Positions 55,613 to 64,000 of a stretch of DNA of 64,000 bases are shown here, in pieces (position 1 is the stretch's first letter; every line of letters starts with the position of its first letter). Both the position numbers and the translations under genes were made by a program. The notes below the pieces were generated by a model. The model ran no database searches, was not told the DNA's origin, and worked only from the letters and a program-made list of their open reading frames with translations. The DNA is from Pandoraea thiooxydans (GTDB lineage Bacteria; Pseudomonadota; Gammaproteobacteria; Burkholderiales; Burkholderiaceae), in contig NZ_CP014839.1 in the NCBI RefSeq assembly GCF_001931675.1, positions 3,596,001 to 3,660,000 on the forward strand. Reading direction: 5' to 3'.

Positions 55613-56293
55613 ATGTCCAACAAACGTCGACCGGCCCGCCAGTGGGGCGGCACCTTCCTCGGTATCGTCCTCGGCCTGATCGTCGGGCTTGCGATAGCGG
55701 TCGTGGTTGCGCTCTACATCACCAAGGCGCCAACGCCCTTCGTCGAAAAGACGCCGCCGCAGCCCAGCAATTTGCCGGCGACGCAATCGCCCAATCCGAA
55801 CCAGGCGCTGCAGAATCAGGCGGGGCTGCCGAACGGCTCGCAGAACATCCAGGTGCCGCTCATGCCATCCGCACCGCAGGCCGTGGCGATCCCGAACCAG
55901 GCATCGGCTGCCGCGCCGAGCCAACCCTCCCCGGCCGACATCCTGAATGGCACGACCGGCACGCAGAGCGCAGCGCAGCCGCAAGCCGGCATGCAGGCCG
56001 CCGCCTCGCAACCGGCCGCGACACCGGCGCCGGCGACCGCGGCCGGCAACAGCAAGGTCGGCTACTACCTGCAGGTCGGCGCATACAAATCGAGCTCCGA
56101 CGCCGAACAGCAACGCGCACAATTGGCGCTGCAGGGCCTGGAAGCCAAAGTGACCTCGCGCAACGCCAATGGCCTGACGCTCTATCGGGTACGCCTGGGA
56201 CCCTACAGCAAGCTCGATGAAATGAACCAGGTCCGGCAGCGGCTTGCCAGCGCGGGGGTCGAGACCGCCGTGATCCGCTTCACCAAACAGTAA
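55613..56293 (+). CDS. SPOR-domain protein, FtsN-like
   Basis: The 226-aa protein has a short cytosolic tail (RRPARQWGG), one transmembrane helix (FLGIVLGLIVGLAIAVVVAL), a long Pro/Gln/Ala-rich linker and a C-terminal SPOR domain (GYYLQVGAYKSSSDAEQQRA, LYRVRLGPYSKLDEMNQVRQ). This layout is that of FtsN, the late divisome activator. In betaproteobacteria it commonly follows argS. ATG 55613 has CGGAAA upstream. It precedes dsbA by 139 bp. Confidence 0.88.
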   Translation: MSNKRRPARQWGGTFLGIVLGLIVGLAIAVVVALYITKAPTPFVEKTPPQPSNLPATQSPNPNQALQNQAGLPNGSQNIQVPLMPSAPQAVAIPNQASAAAPSQPSPADILNGTTGTQSAAQPQAGMQAAASQPAATPAPATAAGNSKVGYYLQVGAYKSSSDAEQQRAQLALQGLEAKVTSRNANGLTLYRVRLGPYSKLDEMNQVRQRLASAGVETAVIRFTKQ

Positions 56294-56432
56294 GTCGCAT
56301 TGAACCCGCCCGGGCGGCGTCTGTCTGATGGAAAGCTTTCCGCTGCAGCCGCCCACGGGCACCATGCGACGATCGCCGGGCGTGGGACGTGCGCGGCGAT
56401 CCCGGGTTTTTATCGCTTAACCAAACACGCAT

Positions 56433-57119
56433 ATGAAAAAAATCCTAGGCTCCCTATTCGCAGCGCTTGGCCTGGCACTCGCGCTTCAGGCCCACGCATC
56501 GCCGACCGACCCCAAAGCGGGTGTCGATTACCAGGTGCTTCAACCGGCCCAGCCGGTGAATGTGCCCGCGGGCAAGATCGAAGTCACCGAGTTCTTCTGG
56601 TATGGCTGCCCGCACTGCGCCGCCTTCGACCCCAAACTGGAAGCCTGGATCAAGAAGCAAAACAAGGACGTCGTCTTCGACCGCGTGCCGGTCGCCTTTC
56701 GCAAGGAATTCGAACCGCACCAACGGCTCTACTACGCGCTGGTCACGCTCGGGCGCGAACGCGAGATGACGCCCAAAATCTTCCACGAAATTCAGGTCAA
56801 CAAAGATTACCTGCTCACCTCGACAACGCAGGCCGACTTTCTCGCCAAGCAGGGGATCGACCGCAAAGCCTTCCTGAATGCCTATAACGCATTCTCGATG
56901 GGCAGCCAGGTCGCGCGCGCCGACCAGATGATCCAGGCGTACAAGATCGACGGCGTGCCGACCATCGCGATCCAGGGCAAATACATCGTGTCGCCGTCGA
57001 TCACCGATGCCGCCATGCAGAAGGCGGGCAATCCGCCCAAGACCGAGCAGGACATCTTCACCGCGACACTGCAAACGGTCGATGCCATCGTTGCACAGAT
57101 CCGCGACAAGAAACTCTAA
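56433..57119 (+). CDS. dsbA: Thiol:disulfide interchange protein DsbA
   Basis: DsbA introduces disulfide bonds into exported proteins. The 228-aa protein has a signal peptide (KILGSLFAALGLALALQAHA) and the redox motif CPHC in EFFWYGCPHCAAFDP, the classic DsbA motif. The cis-proline is in GVPTIAIQGKYIV. A stem-loop (GATCGCCG/CGGCGATC, 56371-56401), then CCGGGTTTTT, lies upstream and may partly end the SPOR transcript. No dsbB is in the window. Confidence 0.95.
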   Translation: MKKILGSLFAALGLALALQAHASPTDPKAGVDYQVLQPAQPVNVPAGKIEVTEFFWYGCPHCAAFDPKLEAWIKKQNKDVVFDRVPVAFRKEFEPHQRLYYALVTLGREREMTPKIFHEIQVNKDYLLTSTTQADFLAKQGIDRKAFLNAYNAFSMGSQVARADQMIQAYKIDGVPTIAIQGKYIVSPSITDAAMQKAGNPPKTEQDIFTATLQTVDAIVAQIRDKKL

Positions 57120-57179
57120 ATCTTCAAGCCGCCCGCCAATCCCGGCGCGGCGGCAATGCTCCATTCGAGGCCGTTCGCC

Positions 57180-57998
57180 ATGCCGCCTGCCTCTGCCGCG
57201 CTCAGGATTTTCATCACCGGCGCCTCAAGCGGCATCGGGCTTGCGCTGGCCCGCCACTACGCGGCCGAGGGCGCCATTCTTGGATTGGTGGGCCGCAACT
57301 CGGAGCGCCTGCAGGCGCTCGCCCAGAGCCTGCCACACCCGCACGCCGTTCAATGTTACGCGCTTGACGTGCGCGATGCCGCCGCGCTGCAAGCGGCCGC
57401 GCAGGACTTCATTACCCGCTTCGGGTGTCCCGACATCGTGATCGCCAGCGCCGGCATCAGCGCCGGCGTTCATACCGCCGACGCTGCCGACCTGCCCGGC
57501 TTCCAGGCAATCATGCAGACCAATTGGCTGGCCATGGTCGCCACGTTCCAGCCGTTCGTCGACCTGATGAGCGAGCGGCGCAGCGGCACGCTGGTCGGCG
57601 TCGCCAGCGTAGCCGGCGTGCGGGGCCTGCCGGGCCACGGCGCCTATAGCGCGTCCAAGGCCGCCGTGATCGCCTATCTCGAGAGCCTGCGCGTCGAGCT
57701 TCGCGCGCACCGGGTGGGTGTCGTGACACTCGTGCCGGGCTATATCCGCACCCCGATGACCGACGGCAACCCCTTCCCGATGCCATTCCTGATGGACGTG
57801 GACCGATTCGCCCGCAAGGCAGCCGGCGCGATCGCGCGGCGCAAGCGCTTTGCCGTCTATCCGTGGCAAATGCGCGTGGTCGCCGCGCTGCTCGCCGGCG
57901 TGCCGCGCTGGCTCTACGACCGGCTGGCCAGCCGCGCTCCGCGCAAGCCGCGCGCGGCGAATCAAGCAGAGCATCGCCCTTCGAATCATGGCCAGTGA
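57180..57998 (+). CDS. Short-chain dehydrogenase/reductase (SDR)
   Basis: The 272-aa protein is a classical SDR. The NAD(P)-binding TGASSGIGLALARHYA is near the N-terminus, the catalytic serine is in VGVASVAGVRG, and the YSASK motif gives Tyr and Lys. The C-terminal tail (RWLYDRLASRAPRKPRAANQ) is basic and hydrophobic, possibly membrane-associated. Substrate is unknown. ATG 57180 has GAGG upstream; ATG 57156 is also possible. Its stop overlaps the next gene by 11 bp, implying coupling. Confidence 0.87.
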   Translation: MPPASAALRIFITGASSGIGLALARHYAAEGAILGLVGRNSERLQALAQSLPHPHAVQCYALDVRDAAALQAAAQDFITRFGCPDIVIASAGISAGVHTADAADLPGFQAIMQTNWLAMVATFQPFVDLMSERRSGTLVGVASVAGVRGLPGHGAYSASKAAVIAYLESLRVELRAHRVGVVTLVPGYIRTPMTDGNPFPMPFLMDVDRFARKAAGAIARRKRFAVYPWQMRVVAALLAGVPRWLYDRLASRAPRKPRAANQAEHRPSNHGQ

Positions 57999-58833
57999 CG
58001 TCGAACCCGCGATGTTGATCGACGCGGCCGGGCACGCGCATGCGCCGGCCGGTCCGGACGCGCGCATCGTCAGCCTGGTGCCAAGCATCACCGAACTGCT
58101 GTGCGATCTCGATCTCGCGCCGCAACTGGTAGGCCGCACGGGCTTTTGCATTCACCCGCATCACATTGTGCACAGCGTCACCAAGGTCGGCGGCACCAAG
58201 GCCGTCAAGCTCGACACGCTGCGCGCGCTGGCGCCCTCGCACGTCATTGTCAACGTCGACGAAAACGAAAAGCCAACGGTCGAGCAGATCGCCGGGTTCG
58301 TGCCGCATATCGTCGTCACGCATCCGTGCGAGCCGGCCGATAATCTTGCGCTATATCGCTTGCTGGGCGGGATCTTCGACCGGCAGCGCCAGGCCGAGGC
58401 GCTGTGCGGCGCGCTGACGGCGCGGCTGGCGAGTCTGCAGGCGCAGCGCTTCCCGCCGCGCCGCGTGCTTTATCTGATCTGGAAAGATCCGTGGATGACC
58501 GTGGCGCCCGACACCTACATCGCCGGCATGCTGCGCCAAATCGGCTGGCAAACACTGCCGGTCATGCCGGCCACGCGGTATCCGGCCTTCTCCCTCGACG
58601 CATCATGGCTGCGCGACGTCGATCTGGTGCTGCTCTCGAGCGAGCCTTACCGCTTCCAGGCGGATCACGCCGTAGCGTTGCGCAACGAGCCGGCCCTGGC
58701 CGGCAAGCCGGTACACCTGATCGACGGAGAAATGGTGTCGTGGTACGGCAGCCGAGCGATTGCCGGACTCGACTACCTGCAAGCGTTCGCCCGGCGCGTC
58801 GCGGCGGACGGCCCCGACAGCGGCAGCGCGTAA
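57988..58833 (+). CDS. Helical-backbone metal-receptor (BtuF-like) cobalamin-binding-type protein without signal peptide
   Basis: The 281-aa protein has the fold of periplasmic vitamin B12/iron-siderophore binding proteins: RIVSLVPSITELLCDLDLAP, LVGRTGFCIHP and VKLDTLRALAPSHVIVNVDE. There is no signal peptide or lipobox at the chosen start, and no upstream start gives one, so it seems to remain in the cytosol or be exported in a way I cannot see. No btuCD is nearby. It overlaps the SDR gene by 11 bp. Ligand is inferred only from family. Confidence 0.78.
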   Translation: MASDVEPAMLIDAAGHAHAPAGPDARIVSLVPSITELLCDLDLAPQLVGRTGFCIHPHHIVHSVTKVGGTKAVKLDTLRALAPSHVIVNVDENEKPTVEQIAGFVPHIVVTHPCEPADNLALYRLLGGIFDRQRQAEALCGALTARLASLQAQRFPPRRVLYLIWKDPWMTVAPDTYIAGMLRQIGWQTLPVMPATRYPAFSLDASWLRDVDLVLLSSEPYRFQADHAVALRNEPALAGKPVHLIDGEMVSWYGSRAIAGLDYLQAFARRVAADGPDSGSA

Positions 58834-58840
58834 CTTCGGC

Positions 58841-59926
58841 TCACGCCTGGCGCGGCGCGAAGCGCCACACCCCGTCGTCGCCCCGCTCGCGCGCCAGTTC
58901 GCCGTCGAGCCACAGTGCATGCAGATGCGCCAGCGCCTCGCCCAGGGCGAAAGTCATTTGATGCATATCGAGCGGGCGGCGAAACATCACCGGTACGATA
59001 TCGGCGGCGCTGCACGGCTTGGCCGCGCAGGCTTCGCGCACCTCCGCCAGACGGGCCGCATGATGATCGCGCAATTGTCCCAGGCGGGTATGCAAGCCCT
59101 GAAACGGCTTGCCATGCGAGGGCAGTACCAGGCAGTCGGCCGGCAGCGGCTCGAAGGTTTGCAGCGAATCGAGAAACAGCCGCAGCGCGTTGCCCTCGGG
59201 CTCGATATCGAACACGCTGACATTGGTCGAGATGCGCGGCAGCACCATATCGCCGGAAATCAGCACGTTGAGATCTTCGCAGTACAGCGATGCATGCTCC
59301 GGCGAGTGGCCGAAGCCGGTGATCACCCGCCAGCCGTGCCCGCCGATCGTCAGCACGTCGGCTTCGCGAATGCGGCGATACTGCCCAGGCACCGAAGGCA
59401 CCAGATTCGAGTAATAATTCTTGCGCTCGCGAATCTTCTGCAGCGTCGCTTCGTCGGTCAGCCCGTTCGCCTTGAAGTGGCGCGCCGCGAATTCACCCCC
59501 GGCATTCGAGCCGTGCGAATCGCCCGACGACATCACGCGGCCCCACGCGTATTCACCCAGGGTCATCCACAGGCGAGCCTGCCAGCGACGCTGCTCGCCA
59601 CCCTCGCACAGCCAGTGCGCCAGACCCAGATGGTCCGGATGGCAATGCGTGACAATCACGCGCAGCACCGGCAGTCCGCCGAGCGCGTCGGCGAAAATCT
59701 CCTCCCAGCAGGCCTTGATTTGCTCGTGCGTGATGCCGCAGTCAACCACCGTCCAGCCCTCGCGCCCGTCGATTCGATCGCGCAGCAGCCACAGGTTGAT
59801 ATGATCCAGCGCGAACGGCAACGGCATGCGCGCCCACATCACCCCGGGGGCCACCTGCTGGACCTTGCCGCCCGGCGGCAGGGTGTCTCCCATCGGGTAG
59901 TTCAACTGCTGCTCCAGAGCATTCAC
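58841..59926 (-). CDS. MBL-fold metallo-hydrolase
   Basis: The 361-aa protein has the metallo-beta-lactamase metal motif HCHPDH (VIVTHCHPDHLGLAHWL), then GFGHSPEHASLYCEDLNVLI and LPSHGKPF, which complete the two-metal site. The C-terminal region resembles the LACTB2-like winged-helix extension. It hydrolyses an unknown ester, thioester or phosphodiester. The start is GTG 59926, with GGAGATC upstream. It is divergent from the MerR gene and borders the leucine-degradation genes, so an acyl-CoA thioesterase-like role is possible. Confidence 0.85.
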   Translation of the reverse strand: MNALEQQLNYPMGDTLPPGGKVQQVAPGVMWARMPLPFALDHINLWLLRDRIDGREGWTVVDCGITHEQIKACWEEIFADALGGLPVLRVIVTHCHPDHLGLAHWLCEGGEQRRWQARLWMTLGEYAWGRVMSSGDSHGSNAGGEFAARHFKANGLTDEATLQKIRERKNYYSNLVPSVPGQYRRIREADVLTIGGHGWRVITGFGHSPEHASLYCEDLNVLISGDMVLPRISTNVSVFDIEPEGNALRLFLDSLQTFEPLPADCLVLPSHGKPFQGLHTRLGQLRDHHAARLAEVREACAAKPCSAADIVPVMFRRPLDMHQMTFALGEALAHLHALWLDGELARERGDDGVWRFAPRQA

Positions 59927-59989
59927 GGGGCGAGATCTCCTTATAAATAAAAATGCGGTCGTCGCGATTGCGATTGCGCGGGGCTGCGC

Positions 59990-60006
59990 TTGACGATAAC
60001 GTAAAC
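59990..60006. promoter_or_regulatory. LiuR-like operator in the MBL/MerR divergent gap
   Basis: TTGACG-ATAA-CGTAAA is an imperfect inverted repeat with the same half-sites and 4-bp centre as the perfect copy at 60524-60555. It stands between the divergent MBL and MerR genes, fitting autoregulation by the MerR protein. Confidence 0.65.
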
Positions 60007-60051
60007 GGCAATTCTATCTGCAAAAGTAAGTGACTGCTTAACAGGAACCCC

Positions 60052-60492
60052 ATGTCCACCTACACCATCACCGACCTCGCGCGTGAGTTCGACATCACGC
60101 CCCGGGCGATCCGCTTCTACGAGGACCAGGGCCTGCTGACACCGGCGCGCGAGGGCCCGGGCGGGCGTCACCGCGTCTATACCACGGGCGACCGCACGCG
60201 TCTGAAGCTGACGCTGCGCGGCAAACGCCTCGGCCTGACGCTCTCGGAAATCCGCGACATTCTCAGCCTGTATGAGTCGCCCAAGGATACCGTGCCACAG
60301 ATCAGGCTGTTTCTCACTACCTTGGCGAAGCATCGGCGCGTGCTCGAACAGCAACTCGAAGACCTGCGCGTCACGCTCGACGAAATCGCCCAGCACGAGG
60401 CGCAATGCCAGGCCCTGCTCCAGGCCGCCGGCGCCGAGGCGGCACCGGCGCGTACTGGCCGCGCGAAATCGCCGGCCAAGGAGCGCGCCTGA
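60052..60492 (+). CDS. liuR: MerR-family regulator, LiuR-like
   Basis: The 146-aa protein has an N-terminal MerR winged helix (YTITDLAREFDITPRAIRFY, EDQGLLTPAREGPGGRHRVY) and a helical coiled-coil dimerisation tail. There is no metal-binding cysteine cluster of the MerR/CueR kind. LiuR controls leucine/isovalerate degradation in proteobacteria. The neighbours (thioesterase, isovaleryl-CoA dehydrogenase) and palindromes on both sides fit this assignment, which is inferred from context. Confidence 0.8.
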   Translation: MSTYTITDLAREFDITPRAIRFYEDQGLLTPAREGPGGRHRVYTTGDRTRLKLTLRGKRLGLTLSEIRDILSLYESPKDTVPQIRLFLTTLAKHRRVLEQQLEDLRVTLDEIAQHEAQCQALLQAAGAEAAPARTGRAKSPAKERA

Positions 60493-60523
60493 GGTCCGCC
60501 TTCAGGGTGACGCCGGGGCAATC

Positions 60524-60555
60524 CCTACTTTACGTTTACGTAAACGTAAAGTAGG
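60524..60555. promoter_or_regulatory. Perfect 32-bp palindrome, likely LiuR operator
   Basis: Bases 60524-60539 are exactly complementary to 60540-60555. The core TTTACGTTTACGTAAA carries TTTACG/CGTAAA half-sites. It lies 40 bp before the thioesterase ATG, in the promoter position for thioesterase-ivd. The perfect symmetry and the weaker copy before liuR point to a MerR-type dimer site. Confidence 0.8.
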
Positions 60556-60594
60556 ATAGGCGACATTCGTGACCATGCCCACCGAGGGGCGCCC

Positions 60595-61044
60595 ATGTCA
60601 GCCAACGAACTCAGCCCGGCCCAGTACGACAAAATTCACGCCAGTTTCGCCTCCCAAGGCGTCATGACCGCTTGGGACGCCCGCATGACGGCCCTGCGTG
60701 CGGGCTTCTGCGAACTCACCCTGCCCTTTTCCGAGCGCGTCGCGCAACAGCACGGCTTCTTTCACGGCGGCGTGATCGGCGCGCTGGCCGATTCGGCCGC
60801 CGGCTATGCCGGCTATACTGCGCTTGACCCCGAGGGCGAGCTGGTGACCGCCGAATACAAGCTCAACATCCTCGCGCCCGGTCTTGGCGATACACTGATC
60901 GGACGCGGCAAGATCGTAAAAAGCGGGCGCACATTGATCGTCACCACGGCGGAAGTCTTCGTCCGCCGGGACGGCCAGGAAACCCTGTGCGCCCTGATGC
61001 AGCAGACCTTGTTCGCGCTGCCGTCCACGCCCAAGCGGGCGTAA
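60595..61044 (+). CDS. PaaI-family hotdog-fold thioesterase
   Basis: The 149-aa protein has the hotdog-fold thioesterase pattern [20 protein letters not shown] followed by [13 protein letters not shown]. PaaI-type enzymes hydrolyse acyl-CoA thioesters, often to rescue CoA from dead-end intermediates. The ATG at 60595 has GAGGGG upstream. It stands directly after the palindromic operator and 40 bp before isovaleryl-CoA dehydrogenase, so it is probably part of the LiuR regulon. Confidence 0.9.
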   Translation: MSANELSPAQYDKIHASFASQGVMTAWDARMTALRAGFCELTLPFSERVAQQHGFFHGGVIGALADSAAGYAGYTALDPEGELVTAEYKLNILAPGLGDTLIGRGKIVKSGRTLIVTTAEVFVRRDGQETLCALMQQTLFALPSTPKRA

Positions 61045-61084
61045 CGCGCGGCTGCCACGCCATTCCGTATCCAGGAGACAATCC

Positions 61085-62266
61085 ATGACCACCTTGCCCG
61101 GCCTCAAATTCGATCTCGGCGAAGACATCGACATGCTGCGCGACACGATCGCCAGCTTCGCGCAGAATGAAATCGCCCCGCGTGCGGCCGAAATCGACCG
61201 CACCGACCAATTCCCGATGGACCTGTGGCGCAAGATGGGCGAGCTGGGCCTGCTCGGCATGACCGTCAAGGAAGAGTTTGGCGGCTCGGCCATGGGCTAC
61301 CTGGCACACATGGTAGCGATGGAGGAAATCTCGCGCGCCTCGGCCTCGGTCGGCCTGTCGTACGGCGCGCACTCCAACCTGTGCGTCAACCAGATCCACC
61401 GCAACGGCAACGCCGCGCAAAAGCAGAAATACCTGCCCAAACTGGTGTCCGGCGAGCACGTCGGCGCGCTGGCCATGAGCGAGCCCAACGCCGGCTCCGA
61501 CGTGGTCAGCATGAAGCTGCGCGCCGACCGGCGCGGCGATCGCTACGTGCTCAACGGCACCAAGATGTGGATTACCAACGGCCCCGATTGCGACACGCTG
61601 GTGGTGTATGCGAAGACCGACCTGCAGGCGGGCCCGCGCGGCATCACCGCTTTTCTGGTCGAAAAGGGCATGAAGGGTTTCTCGGTTGCGCAAAAGCTCG
61701 ACAAACTCGGCATGCGCGGTTCGCACACCGGCGAGCTGGTATTCGAGGACGTCGAAGTGCCGGAAGAAAACATCCTCGGCACGCTCGGCGGCGGCGTCAA
61801 AGTGCTGATGAGCGGACTCGACTACGAGCGCGCGGTGCTCGCCGGCGGCCCGCTGGGCATCATGCAGGCCTGCATGGACGTAGTCGTTCCGTACATTCAC
61901 GAGCGCAAGCAGTTCGGCCAGGCAATCGGCGAATTCCAGCTGATCCAGGGCAAAGTCGCCGACATGTACACCACCTTGCAGGCGTGCCGTGCCTACCTCT
62001 ACGCGGTCGGCAAGCAACTCGACACGCTCGGCACCGAGCACGTGCGCCAGGTGCGCAAGGATTGCGCGGGAGTGATCCTGTACACGGCGGAAAAGGCCAC
62101 CTGGATGGCCGGCGAGGCGATCCAGATTCTCGGCGGCAACGGCTACATCAACGAATATCCGGTCGGCCGGCTGTGGCGCGATGCCAAGCTGTATGAAATC
62201 GGCGCCGGCACTTCGGAGATCCGCCGCATGCTGATCGGCCGCGAACTGTTCGCCGAGACGCTGTGA
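61085..62266 (+). CDS. Isovaleryl-CoA dehydrogenase
   Basis: This 393-aa FAD enzyme oxidises isovaleryl-CoA to 3-methylcrotonyl-CoA in leucine breakdown. The family marks [20 protein letters not shown] and [18 protein letters not shown] are clear. The catalytic glutamate is in [20 protein letters not shown], placed as in isovaleryl-CoA dehydrogenases and not at the usual acyl-CoA dehydrogenase site. [20 protein letters not shown] closes the protein. It lies in the LiuR-controlled set; the methylcrotonyl-CoA carboxylase genes are not seen here. Confidence 0.95.
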   Translation: MTTLPGLKFDLGEDIDMLRDTIASFAQNEIAPRAAEIDRTDQFPMDLWRKMGELGLLGMTVKEEFGGSAMGYLAHMVAMEEISRASASVGLSYGAHSNLCVNQIHRNGNAAQKQKYLPKLVSGEHVGALAMSEPNAGSDVVSMKLRADRRGDRYVLNGTKMWITNGPDCDTLVVYAKTDLQAGPRGITAFLVEKGMKGFSVAQKLDKLGMRGSHTGELVFEDVEVPEENILGTLGGGVKVLMSGLDYERAVLAGGPLGIMQACMDVVVPYIHERKQFGQAIGEFQLIQGKVADMYTTLQACRAYLYAVGKQLDTLGTEHVRQVRKDCAGVILYTAEKATWMAGEAIQILGGNGYINEYPVGRLWRDAKLYEIGAGTSEIRRMLIGRELFAETL

Positions 62267-62330
62267 GGAGCCGCGATGCGGCGCTACAATCGACCTAGCG
62301 CCGCGTCCAACCTCAAGGCCCTCGATCGGT

Positions 62331-64000
62331 ATGGCTCATTTTCCCAAACTGCTGTCGTCGCAGATCGCCTACGATGTGGCACGCACCATGCTGGATGGCT
62401 TCGACAAGCACTACCGGCTGTTTCGCGACGTCTCGGTCGACGCCAAGGCGCGCTTCGAGGCAGGCGACTGGCTGGGGCTGCAGACGCTGCAGCGCGAGCG
62501 CATCGCATTTTATGATCGGCGCGTGCAGGAGACGGTCGAAGCGCTCGAGGACGAATACGACGCCGAAGATCTCGAACAGGAAGTCTGGCAGCAGATCAAA
62601 CTGCACTACATCGGCTTGCTGACCGATCATCGCCAACCGGAATGCGCTGAAACGTTCTTCAATTCGGTGAGCTGCAAGATCTTGCAGCGCGCCTATTTCA
62701 ACAACAATTTCATCTTCGTGCGGCCGGCCATCGCCACCGAATACATCGAAAACGACGAGCCCGCCAGCAAGCCGACCTATCGCGTCTACTACCCTGGCCA
62801 CACCGGCCTGGCGAGCACGCTCGAGCGCATCGTCACCAACTTCCAGCTCGAACTCCCGTTCGACGACCTGCCACGCGATGTCGGATACGTGATGCGCGCC
62901 ATCGACGAGGAATTCGGCCGCTTCGACATCGCGCCGAACTTCCAGATCCACGTGCTCTCGTCGCTGTTCTTTCGCAACAAGGCCGCCTATATCATCGGAC
63001 GCATCATCAACGGCGATCACCTGCTGCCGTTCGCCGTGCCGATCATGCACGACGCCGAAGGCAAATTGCGGCTCGACGCGGTTCTGCTGCGCCGCGAGCA
63101 GCTGCAGATCATTTTCAGCTTCACGCATGCCTACTTCATGGTCGATATGGAAGTACCGTCGGCCTATGTGCAGTTTCTGCGCACCATCATGCCCGGCAAG
63201 CCGAAGTGGGAAATCTACACTTCCGTCGGGTTGCAGAAGCACGGGAAAAATCTCTTCTACCGCGATTTCCTGCATCACCTGAAACACTCCAGCGACCAGT
63301 TCATCGCCGCGCCGGGTATCAAGGGCCTGGTGATGCTGGTCTTCACGCTGCCCTCGTACCCCTACGTTTTCAAGATCATCAGGGATCGTTTCGGCCCGCC
63401 CAAGGAGACCACGCGTGCGCAGATCAAGGCCAAGTATCTGATGGTCAAGCAGCACGATCGGGTGGGGCGGATGGCCGACACGCTCGAATACTCGAGCGTC
63501 GCTTTTCCGCTGTCGCGCTTCGACGAAACCCTGCTCGAGGAACTCAAGCGCGAAATTCCGTCGCTGCTCGAATTCGACGCAGACAAACTCGTCATCCGCC
63601 ACCTGTACATCGAGCGCCGCATGACGCCGCTCAACCTGTGGCTGCAGCACGCCACCGACGACGCCATCGATCAGGCCATGCGCGAATACGGCAACGCCAT
63701 CAAGGAACTGATGGCCGCCAATATTTTCCCTGGCGACATGCTGTACAAGAATTTTGGCGTCACCCGCCAGGGCCGCATCGTATTCTATGACTACGATGAA
63801 CTCGAATACCTGACCGACTGCCAGATCCGCGCCGTGCCGGCGCCGCGCAACGAGGAAGAGGAAATGTCGGGCGAAGTCTGGTACAAGGTCGGGCCGCACG
63901 ACGTATTTCCGGAAACCTTCGAGACCTTCCTGATGGGCGACCCGCGCGTGCGCAAGGCCTTCATGCGGTATCACCCCGATTTCTTCGACCCGGCCCTGTG
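62331..64000 (+). CDS. aceK: Isocitrate dehydrogenase kinase/phosphatase, 3' end cut by window edge
   Basis: AceK switches isocitrate dehydrogenase off by phosphorylation and on again, which sends carbon to the glyoxylate shunt. The open frame runs from ATG 62331 to the window end, giving 556 residues of an expected roughly 600. The N-terminus [20 protein letters not shown] and the ATP-site region [20 protein letters not shown] with [13 protein letters not shown] are diagnostic. TACAAT at 62284-62289 could be its -10. It follows ivd by 64 bp; with acetyl-CoA from leucine, an acetate/glyoxylate link is sensible. Confidence 0.95.
   Translation, partial: MAHFPKLLSSQIAYDVARTMLDGFDKHYRLFRDVSVDAKARFEAGDWLGLQTLQRERIAFYDRRVQETVEALEDEYDAEDLEQEVWQQIKLHYIGLLTDHRQPECAETFFNSVSCKILQRAYFNNNFIFVRPAIATEYIENDEPASKPTYRVYYPGHTGLASTLERIVTNFQLELPFDDLPRDVGYVMRAIDEEFGRFDIAPNFQIHVLSSLFFRNKAAYIIGRIINGDHLLPFAVPIMHDAEGKLRLDAVLLRREQLQIIFSFTHAYFMVDMEVPSAYVQFLRTIMPGKPKWEIYTSVGLQKHGKNLFYRDFLHHLKHSSDQFIAAPGIKGLVMLVFTLPSYPYVFKIIRDRFGPPKETTRAQIKAKYLMVKQHDRVGRMADTLEYSSVAFPLSRFDETLLEELKREIPSLLEFDADKLVIRHLYIERRMTPLNLWLQHATDDAIDQAMREYGNAIKELMAANIFPGDMLYKNFGVTRQGRIVFYDYDELEYLTDCQIRAVPAPRNEEEEMSGEVWYKVGPHDVFPETFETFLMGDPRVRKAFMRYHPDFFDPAL

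Overview
The window is a dense, roughly 63% GC stretch of chromosomal DNA. Gene content and order point to a Burkholderiales bacterium of the family Burkholderiaceae (Pandoraea/Burkholderia/Paraburkholderia-like; the genus is an inference). Signs of this are the secB-grxC-rhodanese/gpmA/ctp block, a ptsI-ptsH-EIIA(Man) set beside gshB/gshA, TorF porin-glnK-amtB, metH split into two genes, a PhaM-type PHB-granule protein, DUF3567/DUF1840/DUF2917 proteins, and argS-SPOR-dsbA followed by a leucine-degradation gene set and aceK. No rRNA, tRNA, CRISPR, IS element, prophage or pseudogene was recognised. Both ends cut a gene: comF on the left and aceK on the right.

Layout. 1-9.4 kb: comF, trmL; opposite them the rhodanese-grxC-secB-gpsA series; gpmA, a periplasmic S41 protease, a MoeB/ThiF-type E1 enzyme; then the regulatory PTS genes. 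9.5-16.3 kb: glutathione synthesis (gshB, gshA) with an orphan LuxR-type regulator and a likely small RNA between them, then a nitrogen-control operon (TorF porin, glnK, amtB) that reads from a near-perfect sigma-54 promoter with two NtrC-like enhancer sites. 16.3-27.3 kb: ubiK, comM, a lipoprotein, a TlpA-type thioredoxin, an N-formylglutamate amidohydrolase, a GT9 glycosyltransferase, and the lipoate/cell-wall group lipA-lipB ... DUF493-dac, split by a divergent DUF2917/LysR pair. 27.4-32.1 kb: a Mla-like lipid transport operon (STAS-MlaE permease, ATPase, MCE protein, lipoprotein) ending in a VanZ-family membrane gene. 32.2-36.3 kb: birA-coaX-SPOR operon; opposite it rfaE2 and an asparaginase. 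36.3-47.8 kb: accessory metabolism (ferritin-like diiron protein, patatin, PhaM, enoyl-CoA hydratase, amino-acid ABC binding protein, FAH-family hydrolase with an IclR regulator, several DUF proteins). 47.9-53.6 kb: split metH, MgtC, a small exported protein, DUF1840. 53.7-58.8 kb: argS, SPOR protein, dsbA, an SDR and a cobalamin-binding-type protein. 58.8-64 kb: MBL-fold enzyme, a MerR (LiuR-like) regulator, thioesterase, isovaleryl-CoA dehydrogenase, aceK.

The parts most worth a second look are regulatory rather than new enzymes: the sigma-54/NtrC control region of the porin-glnK-amtB operon, a perfect 32-bp palindrome that fits a LiuR operator before the thioesterase/ivd genes with a weaker copy before the regulator itself, and a compact three-hairpin sRNA candidate between gshA and the LuxR gene. 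No clearly undescribed defence, secretion or mobile system was found.
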